DNA of 9,584 bases from an uncultured Acidimicrobiales bacterium (GTDB taxonomy: Bacteria; Actinomycetota; Acidimicrobiia; Acidimicrobiales; UBA10347). The notes under the pieces were generated by a model that ran no database searches, was not told the DNA's origin, and was given only the letters and a program-made list of their open reading frames with translations. This document shows, piece after piece, positions 1 to 5,738 of the stretch. Each line of letters opens with the position of its first letter. Within the stretch, counting starts at the first letter, position 1. The DNA is taken from contig CALDGN010000285.1 of NCBI GenBank assembly GCA_937942965.1, forward strand, positions 1 to 9,584. Direction: 5' to 3'. Made by a program: the position numbers and the translations under genes.

Positions 1-1
1 G

Positions 2-1072
2 AAAGATGCAGCCAGCACCGACGTCGTGGTCCACCAAGGCAAGGCTCTGGCCAGTTTCTGGCAGTGCGGTGACCTGCACCAAATGGACCCGATCACCCTC
101 GAAGCCGACGGGCTCGCGCAGTGGCCGGGCATGCCCGCCCGTGGCATCTCGGCCCACACCAAGATCGACGAAGTGACCGGCGAGATGCTGTGGTTCAGCT
201 ACGGCATTGAGAAGCCCTACCTGCAGGTCGGATCGGTCACTGCGCAGGGCGGCGTGGCGTTCCAGCGCGACGTCGAAATGGCTGGGCCGCGGCTGCCCCA
301 CGACATGGCGTTCACCGAGAACTACCTCGTCGTCAACGACTGCCCGCTCTACCTCGAACAAGGCGCCATTGATAGCGTGGTCTACGGCCCTCGCTTCCAC
401 TCCGATGAGCCGACCCGATTCGGCCTCGTGCCTCGCTCGGGCGACGGTCGGGTTCGTTGGTTCGACGCGGAGCCAACCTTCGTTCTCCACTGGATCAATG
501 CGTATGAGGACGGCAACGAGGTCGTGCTCGACGGCTTCTTCCAGCGCAACCCGTCGCCCGCCGTTGACCCGTCCGCAAGCTTCGAGGACAACGTGTTCCG
601 GTACCTCGACATGTACCAGTTGCAGCCCGAGGTTCGCCGCTGGCGGTTCAATCTGGAAACCGGCCGCACAACTGAAGAAACCCTCAGCGATCGCGTCACC
701 GAGTTCGGCATGATCAACGGGACCTACGGCGGACGCCCTTACCGGTACTCGTACAACGCACTGCCGTGCGAAGGCTGGTTCGGGTTCCGAGGCCTGATCA
801 AGCACGATGTCGTCAACGGCACCGAGACCGTCTACGAGCTGCCTGACGGCGTCCACAATTCCGAAACGGTGATGGCGCCTCGGGAAGGATCACAAGCCGA
901 AGACGACGGCTACTTGGTGACCTTCGTCAGCGACATGAATGACGACTCGTCGTCCTGCATGATCTTCGATGCAGCCGACCCTGCTGCAGGTCCGGTCGCC
1001 ACGATCGGACTGCCGGAGCGGATCGCGAGCGGCACGCACGCTACGTGGGCACCCGCATCAGCACTCACGTAA
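2..1072 (+). CDS. Carotenoid cleavage oxygenase (RPE65/CCD family), 5' truncated by window
   Basis: The reading frame is open from base 2 with no start in view; the GTG at 26 is internal, because the residues before it (STDVVVHQGK) fit the family pattern of 'N-T-N-V-V-x-H-x-G' followed by a 'DP-x-TLE' turn. Family enzymes are non-haem Fe(II) seven-bladed beta-propellers that split carotenoid, apocarotenoid or stilbene double bonds with O2. All four expected iron-ligand histidines are visible, each in a typical context: SAHTKID (H44 counted from the GTG at 26), LPHDMAF (H92), FVLHWINAYED (H155) and GTHATW near the C-terminus (H338). About 350 residues are present, so roughly 100-150 N-terminal residues are missing relative to full-length members. 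The substrate cannot be told from this part; lignostilbene or apocarotenoid cleavage are both possible. A permease gene follows 24 bases downstream on the same strand and may be co-transcribed. Confidence 0.9.
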   Translation, partial: KDAASTDVVVHQGKALASFWQCGDLHQMDPITLEADGLAQWPGMPARGISAHTKIDEVTGEMLWFSYGIEKPYLQVGSVTAQGGVAFQRDVEMAGPRLPHDMAFTENYLVVNDCPLYLEQGAIDSVVYGPRFHSDEPTRFGLVPRSGDGRVRWFDAEPTFVLHWINAYEDGNEVVLDGFFQRNPSPAVDPSASFEDNVFRYLDMYQLQPEVRRWRFNLETGRTTEETLSDRVTEFGMINGTYGGRPYRYSYNALPCEGWFGFRGLIKHDVVNGTETVYELPDGVHNSETVMAPREGSQAEDDGYLVTFVSDMNDDSSSCMIFDAADPAAGPVATIGLPERIASGTHATWAPASALT

Positions 1073-1096
1073 GCGCGTCTGTGATTCAGTAGAGCC

Positions 1097-2059
1097 GTGC
1101 TGCGCGGGATCTCGTTTGTCGCGAGGCTCATCGGGAAGGCCGCGTTCCGAGTGGTCGCGGCGACGTTCCTCGCGTTCTTCGTGCTCGAGAACTCGATCGC
1201 GGGCGGCCTGCGAGGCATCCTGATTGCGCCAGGAAGCGATCCGGACTCGCCCCGAAATCGTGCGATCATCGAACGGTTTCACCTCGACGGCAACGTCGTG
1301 CAGCGCTATATCCGCTGGCTCGGCGACGCGCTTCAGGGCGATTTCGGACGCTCGACCCGAGGCGATGTACCGGTCACCGAAGTGCTGTTGCACCGGTTGC
1401 CGATCTCGCTCGAGCTCATGCTTGTTGGCACCCTATTGGCGCTGTTGATCGGGATACCTGCCGGACTTGCCGCGGCGGTCTGGGCGGATCGGAAACGGGG
1501 CACGGTGCTGAGTGCCGGCCTCGGGATCCTCCAATCGATTCCGCTCTATATCTCGCCCGTGTTCCTCATCTGGATTTTCGCCCTAGAGCTGCAATGGTTG
1601 CCAGCCGCTGGGTGGGTGCGGATCAGCGATTCGTTCTGGGGCAACCTTGAGGGCCTGATCTTGCCCGTCACCGCGCTCGCACTCAGCGAGGTCGCTCTGG
1701 TCGCCCGCACCATCCGAGCCGATGTGTATCGAGTGTTGAGCGAGGACTTCATCGCCGCCGCCCGCAGCAAGGGTCTGTCGCGTCGCTACATCTTGCTTCG
1801 GCACGCGTTCCGGCCCGGTTCGCTGGGAATGCTGAACGTGCTCGGCATGAACGTCGGCAACTTGCTCAGTGGCGCGCTGCTCATCGAGATCATCTTCGGC
1901 ATTGGCGGGTTGGGCCGAGAACTGTTCGAGTCGAGTATCAACAGAGACCTGCCCGTGCTGCTCGGACTCGTTACGTACGGCGTGCTCGTGTACGGAGCGG
2001 TCAACGCGGTTGTCGATGTAGCGATGTATGGCGCCGATCCGCGGACACGTCGCCGATAG
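1097..2059 (+). CDS. ABC transporter permease, DppB/OppB (peptide/nickel) family
   Basis: This 320-residue inner-membrane protein has the binding-protein-dependent permease fold. A first hydrophobic segment lies at about residues 17-36, followed by an external region (about 40-100) with the family pattern 'RYIRWLGDALQGDFGRS'. Five further membrane segments lie at about 103-128, 138-162, 186-205, 246-268 and 286-308. The cytoplasmic EAA loop that docks on the ATPase is visible as E216-DFIAAARSKG, followed by 'LLRHAFRP'. Family members pair with a DppC-type permease, two ATPases and a solute-binding protein to import peptides, nickel or other oligomeric solutes. Here none of these partners is adjacent: upstream is a carotenoid oxygenase, and downstream the strand reverses. 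The start is GTG at 1097; only a weak purine stretch (AGTAGAG) precedes it. Length is close to the usual 305-340. The substrate is unknown. Confidence 0.88.
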   Translation: MLRGISFVARLIGKAAFRVVAATFLAFFVLENSIAGGLRGILIAPGSDPDSPRNRAIIERFHLDGNVVQRYIRWLGDALQGDFGRSTRGDVPVTEVLLHRLPISLELMLVGTLLALLIGIPAGLAAAVWADRKRGTVLSAGLGILQSIPLYISPVFLIWIFALELQWLPAAGWVRISDSFWGNLEGLILPVTALALSEVALVARTIRADVYRVLSEDFIAAARSKGLSRRYILLRHAFRPGSLGMLNVLGMNVGNLLSGALLIEIIFGIGGLGRELFESSINRDLPVLLGLVTYGVLVYGAVNAVVDVAMYGADPRTRRR

Positions 2060-2060
2060 G

Positions 2061-2075
2061 GCAAGGCCGGCTTGC
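2061..2075. terminator. Weak stem-loop between convergent genes
   Basis: The 33-base gap between the permease stop and the diguanylate cyclase stop contains a small inverted repeat: GCAAG, a 5-base loop, then CTTGC. It sits where a bidirectional terminator would be expected, but the stem is only 5 bp and no T-run follows on either strand, so the call rests mainly on position. Confidence 0.2.
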
Positions 2076-2092
2076 TGGCCGCCCAGGTCCGT

Positions 2093-2983
2093 TCAGGCGG
2101 ATGCGAGCACGCCGGCGTCGGAGGCGATGACGCGGTTGCGTCCTGCCTCCTTCGCCTGGTACATCGCCCGGTCGGCGTGCTTGAGTAACTCCGACAGATC
2201 AGCTGGGGCGGAGGCAGCGACGCCGAAGCTCGCCGTGAGGGTGATCGTCGCGGAACCGACGATCAGGGGGCTTTCTTCGAGAGCGGAACGGATCGACTCC
2301 GCCTTGGACATGGTCTCGTCAATCGAGGTGTCCGGTAGATAGATGGCGAACTCCTCGCCCCCGAGTCGGGCGAGATGCTGGTGATCCTCAAGGCGTGCAG
2401 CGGTGAGGGAAGCGATATGGCGGAGGGCATCGTCGCCAGTGTCGTGGCCGAACTCGTCGTTGATCTGCTTGAAATGGTCGATGTCAAAGACGACGACGGC
2501 TGCCGAGTCGTGGGGTTGAGTGGTGGTTGCGTCCGTTAGGCCGCGCCGGTTCGAAACTCCGGTCAGTGGATCGGTGCGGGACAGTTCGGCGAGTGCCTCG
2601 CGGCTCGCTTCAAGTTCGCGATTGAGGGTGCTGACCTGGGTCACATCATGGAGCACGCCGATCAGATACGTGTCACCGTCTTCGAGGATCACGCGGCTCT
2701 TGCGAGTGATGATGTCTCGCTCGCTGCCGTCGTGGCCCACGATCGTTTCGTCCGCGTGGTCGACATCGCCCGTTTCGAGCACCCGAAGGTCCCCACCATT
2801 GCACTGAGCGGCCTGGCGGTCGACGAATACATCCGCGTCGACATTGTCGAGCAGCTCCGCTCTGGTCTTGCCAAACAGCTGCTCAAAGGCGGGATTGACC
2901 CACACGTAGCGAAGATCGCTGTCCTTGATGAGGACAGGATTCGGCAAGTTCTCAAGCGTTGCGAGCAACAGTTCTAGACGCAT
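2093..2983 (-). CDS. PAS-GGDEF diguanylate cyclase
   Basis: Predicted to make the second messenger cyclic di-GMP from two GTP. An N-terminal PAS domain covers about residues 5-115 of the 296-residue product ('LENLPNPVLIKDSDLRYVWV', 'VNPAFEQLFGKT', and a C-terminal 'YLIGVLHDVT'). A short coiled linker (LNRELEASREALAELSR) connects it to the GGDEF domain, which opens with the classical 'DPLTGVSNRRGL'. Metal- and nucleotide-binding motifs are intact: FDIDHFKQINDEFGHDTGDD and the active-site loop RLGGEEF, followed later by SFGVA and ADRAMYQAKEAGRNR. The inhibitory RxxD site expected five residues before GGEEF is absent; EDHQ occupies that position. No signal peptide or membrane segment is seen, so it is probably a cytosolic sensor. 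ATG at 2983 is preferred because PAS starts directly after it; an in-frame GTG at 3028 would add 15 residues but has no ribosome site. It lies 135 bases downstream of plsC on the same strand. Confidence 0.93.
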   Translation of the reverse strand: MRLELLLATLENLPNPVLIKDSDLRYVWVNPAFEQLFGKTRAELLDNVDADVFVDRQAAQCNGGDLRVLETGDVDHADETIVGHDGSERDIITRKSRVILEDGDTYLIGVLHDVTQVSTLNRELEASREALAELSRTDPLTGVSNRRGLTDATTTQPHDSAAVVVFDIDHFKQINDEFGHDTGDDALRHIASLTAARLEDHQHLARLGGEEFAIYLPDTSIDETMSKAESIRSALEESPLIVGSATITLTASFGVAASAPADLSELLKHADRAMYQAKEAGRNRVIASDAGVLASA

Positions 2984-3118
2984 TGTTCTCGATCGGCGCG
3001 TCGGGGCCTCGACTGAGACGCTGAGCACAGACAGCCCAGAAGGAGAGCATCGGGTCAGGACGGCCGGACCGGGGCCGAACGACGGGGGCCGAAATGGCCC
3101 GTACTCGCGATCAGCGAA

Positions 3119-4084
3119 CTAGCGAGGCCAGGTTGGCTTGCGGCGGTCGCGGCGCGAGCGGTCACCGAGCGCCCACGCTCGACGCCACGAGGCCGCTTCG
3201 GGGCCTTCGAGCGTCGGGGGTCCGTCGGCGTGGAACCGCTGGCGAGCCTGCCACCAGTCCGTAGCAAGCTCGTCGCCGAGCGTGGAGACGGCCGCTTCGA
3301 TACGGGCTGAGAGTCGGCGAGTGTTCTCGCCCTCCTCGGCCCAGATTGGGTCACCGAAGAGGACGCTGGTGCGCGATGGCTTCGGCAGTCGCTGACCCTT
3401 GCGCCAGACCCGGCCGGTGCCATGCAGATAGATCGGCACGATCGGCGCGTCGCAGCGGATGGCGAGATAGGCAGCCCCGCCTTTGAAGGGCTGGCCCCAC
3501 CCATCGGGGGAGCGGCCGCCTTCGGGGAAGATCAGCAGGCTGTTGCCCTCGTCAAGCATGTCGGCGGCCTGGTCGGCAGCCGTGCGACCGGTCTTCGATC
3601 GGTCAAGGGGGAACGCCCCAATGGCGAGTGCCGAGAGCGTGGCCTTGATGCGATTGTCGAAAAAGACCTCGGACGCTGCAGCGACCACGAGCTTGTGGCG
3701 CCACGGGTGCGGGATCGAGGTCAGCAGGAGCGAGGTGTCGAGGTGGCTGTGATGGTTGGCCACGAACAACACAGGGCGGTCCTGGTCGAGTGCGTGGAGA
3801 CGGTCGTAGCCGTCGCGTTCAGGCTTCGCGACCATTGCGACGGAAGGGCGCAGCATCGTCTCGACGATCGCCGTCCGAGCAACTCGCGCCGAAGGGCGCC
3901 TTGCCCAATCCGCGTCGTAGTTGCCACCGATCTTCGATTGATCCGGCGGTGGCTCGACCGTCGAAGGAACGGGCGGAGCCGCGTAGGGGAATGACCTCTG
4001 CGGCATGCGCAGCTTGCGGCTGGTTCGCACGACGCCGCGCGCATACTGCTGCACTTTGCGGCGATCGATGAGCGGCTCCGGCAT
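3119..4084 (-). CDS. 1-acyl-sn-glycerol-3-phosphate acyltransferase (PlsC/LPLAT family)
   Basis: A 321-residue acyltransferase of the glycerolipid family, which transfers an acyl chain to lysophosphatidate or a related acceptor at the inner face of the membrane. The catalytic HX4D motif is intact at H111-HSHL-D116 within 'LFVANHHSHLDTS'. Motif III appears as FPEGGRS (186-192, family usual FPEGTRS), and motif IV as 'APIVPIYLHGTG' (213-224). The stretch 'FFDNRIKATLSALAIGAFPLDRS' (141-163) matches the region between motifs I and III, which binds the acceptor phosphate. An extended proline-rich N-terminus (about 35-55) and a basic tail (300-321) flank the fold. Its ATG overlaps the TGA of the LarA-like gene by one base (TGATG), indicating translational coupling, with GAAGTGA as a plausible weak ribosome site. 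The co-transcribed neighbours suggest that its product enters the same lipid pathway; the true acyl acceptor is not shown by the sequence. Confidence 0.92.
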   Translation of the reverse strand: MPEPLIDRRKVQQYARGVVRTSRKLRMPQRSFPYAAPPVPSTVEPPPDQSKIGGNYDADWARRPSARVARTAIVETMLRPSVAMVAKPERDGYDRLHALDQDRPVLFVANHHSHLDTSLLLTSIPHPWRHKLVVAAASEVFFDNRIKATLSALAIGAFPLDRSKTGRTAADQAADMLDEGNSLLIFPEGGRSPDGWGQPFKGGAAYLAIRCDAPIVPIYLHGTGRVWRKGQRLPKPSRTSVLFGDPIWAEEGENTRRLSARIEAAVSTLGDELATDWWQARQRFHADGPPTLEGPEAASWRRAWALGDRSRRDRRKPTWPR

Positions 4085-5694
4085 CAGATCACTTCAGCCA
4101 TGACGGTGGGCGGGTTGTGGAAGTGGGTGATGGTCGGTTGCGGGCCGACGACGTCGCTGGCGATCTCGAGCGCATCGTTGAGCGTCGAGGCTGGCGTGAA
4201 GCCCATGCGCTTCACGGCCTTGACGTCGCCGCCGACGATGATGATCCGGGCGGTGTGGTCGATGGCCTTCGAACCCCAGTACCACATGTACAGCGGGTGG
4301 ACGCCGTGATAGGCGTAGCTCGTGCGGTAGAGGTGGCGGTACCACTCGTCTTCGGCGAACTGCTTCTCGTACTTGTGGGCGATCTTGTGGCCGTCGGTCG
4401 TGTCGGGCAGAACCTGCTCGAAGAAGTCGATGTAGCTCGGGTGATGCACCGGGTGGAACTCGATGGGCGTGGGGTGGCTCATGATGATCACCCCGTCCTT
4501 CCGCACTAGTGGCTTGTTGCGGTACATGTTGAAGAAGTAGCCGAGCCCCAGGCACATGACCAGAATCGGGTTCAGGACCGAGTTGACGTTGTACGGGCTC
4601 AGGTAGGGCAGCCCCATCGTCAGAATGTCGGCCTGGCCCTCGATCTGCACGAGCTGCTGCTTGAGCATGTTGTCGACGGCCGACTCGTGGACCGCTTCGA
4701 CTTCGCCGGCCTGCACGCTGGTCATGCCATAGGGCGACTGGTGCGAGTGGAAGATTTTGCGGCGCGCCTTGGGCGTCATCAACTGCAGACCCTTCTGCAT
4801 GCCGATGAAGCTCGCCCGGTCTCGAGCGGTCCACTCCCATTCGCGCTTTTGGAGCACCGACATGGGGCCTTGCTCGCCGAACACGTTGTTGTTGATCGTG
4901 GTTTCGATCTGGAAGATCTTGACGCCCGCGGCCCGGATCACGTCGCCCTGGCGCCAGTTGCGGTTGTGGAACTCGCTGTTGGTGTGATCCATCAGGTCGG
5001 ACTTGGCGAGCGTGTCGACGTTGTGATGGTGGCGGATGCCGGTGTAGCCGGACAGGCCGGTGGCGGTGCTCTTCCAGCCCCCGTTCATCGACACCATGTT
5101 GATGTTGACGTAGACGATCAGGTCGCTCTCGGCGGCCCGCTTGAGCATCTGGACTTCTTCGCCCTCGCTCGTCTCGCCGAGCATGACCATCTCGTCGGGG
5201 TTCTCGGCGTCCATGTTGTAGAGCAGACCCGACGGAGCGAACGCGTCGTAGACACGGTCGCCGACGGCATGGCGAAGCTCGTCTTCGGTCATGCGGCGGT
5301 GCAGCGCGAGTGCCGCGACGATGTGGACGTCGTCGACGCCCGCTGCGGCGGCGAGGTCGAGGACTTGTTCGATGATGCGCTGGCGAATGTCGGGCCGGCG
5401 CATCGGGGGCAGCGGAAGCGAAATGTCGTCGAAGACGATCGTGAGCTGCATGCCGGCAAATAGCTTCGAGGGCAGCGGATCGTCGTTCAGCGGGTTGTGC
5501 AGTGCGTCGCGGATCGCTCCGTCGGGATCGTCGAGCGGGTTGAGTGGCTCGGCGGGGTACAGCACACGGCTGCGTCCGGCGGGGAGCGATTCGAGACGGA
5601 AACCTTCGCCGTGGTGGAACAGGATCGGCGGGGTCGAACGGTCGACCTCGAGAACAATTCCGGGGCGTGGTGTTCGGTCTTCGTTGGCGGTCAT
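4084..5694 (-). CDS. LarA-like nickel-pincer racemase superfamily protein (DUF2088), divergent
   Basis: This 536-residue protein resembles LarA, the lactate racemase carrying a nickel pincer nucleotide. I compared it by eye with Lactobacillus LarA as I remember it. The N-terminal domain shows 'VFDDISLPLPP' (Asp72 equivalent D90) and 'ALALHRRMTEDEL' (catalytic His108 equivalent H132). The stretch GGWKS then places K208 at the cofactor-tethering Lys184, and exactly 16 residues on, in 'GLSGYTGIRHHH', H224 falls at the nickel ligand His200. Departures are striking: I198 sits at the second catalytic base His174, L93 at the carboxylate-binding Arg75, and S/N residues appear near the Gln295/Lys298 positions. 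It is also about 100 residues longer than LarA, with a His- and aromatic-rich C-terminus (about 400-480). ATG at 5694 is chosen because GGAAG lies 7 bases upstream; an in-frame GTG at 5727 falls in the palindrome. Substrate unknown. No larB, larC or larE lies in the window. Confidence 0.82.
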   Translation of the reverse strand: MTANEDRTPRPGIVLEVDRSTPPILFHHGEGFRLESLPAGRSRVLYPAEPLNPLDDPDGAIRDALHNPLNDDPLPSKLFAGMQLTIVFDDISLPLPPMRRPDIRQRIIEQVLDLAAAAGVDDVHIVAALALHRRMTEDELRHAVGDRVYDAFAPSGLLYNMDAENPDEMVMLGETSEGEEVQMLKRAAESDLIVYVNINMVSMNGGWKSTATGLSGYTGIRHHHNVDTLAKSDLMDHTNSEFHNRNWRQGDVIRAAGVKIFQIETTINNNVFGEQGPMSVLQKREWEWTARDRASFIGMQKGLQLMTPKARRKIFHSHQSPYGMTSVQAGEVEAVHESAVDNMLKQQLVQIEGQADILTMGLPYLSPYNVNSVLNPILVMCLGLGYFFNMYRNKPLVRKDGVIIMSHPTPIEFHPVHHPSYIDFFEQVLPDTTDGHKIAHKYEKQFAEDEWYRHLYRTSYAYHGVHPLYMWYWGSKAIDHTARIIIVGGDVKAVKRMGFTPASTLNDALEIASDVVGPQPTITHFHNPPTVMAEVI

Positions 5695-5710
5695 GTCGTG
5701 CTTCCGTGAG

Positions 5711-5733
5711 CGAACGGTGCCAGGCACCGTTCG
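5711..5733. repeat. 23-base perfect palindrome (hairpin) in the operon gap
   Basis: CGAACGGTGCC, a central A, then GGCACCGTTCG form two 11-base arms that are exact reverse complements. The element fills half of the 44-base gap between the reductase-HAD stop and the LarA-like start. As RNA it would form a stem of about 9 bp with a 5-base loop. On the - strand no T-run follows; the hairpin ends about 7 bases before the GGAAG ribosome site of the next gene. It could be an RNA stability or attenuation element, a protein-binding site, or one copy of a dispersed palindromic repeat. Confidence 0.75.
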
Positions 5734-5738
5734 GTCGG

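Noticed and set aside
3086..3100. GGGCC / GGCCC stem-loop between plsC and the diguanylate cyclase as a terminator
   Set aside because: A 5-bp GC stem with no T-run is common by chance at this base composition, so it was not listed as a feature.
4687..5463. 258-residue + strand open frame opposite the LarA-like gene
   Set aside because: It is rich in His, Val, Asp and Leu with no domain, and lies wholly antisense to a gene whose motifs and codon bias are convincing.
4084..5727. Longer LarA-like protein starting at GTG 5727
   Set aside because: The extra 11 residues are encoded by the 23-base palindrome and the ribosome site GGAAG; the ATG at 5694 has the better-spaced site.
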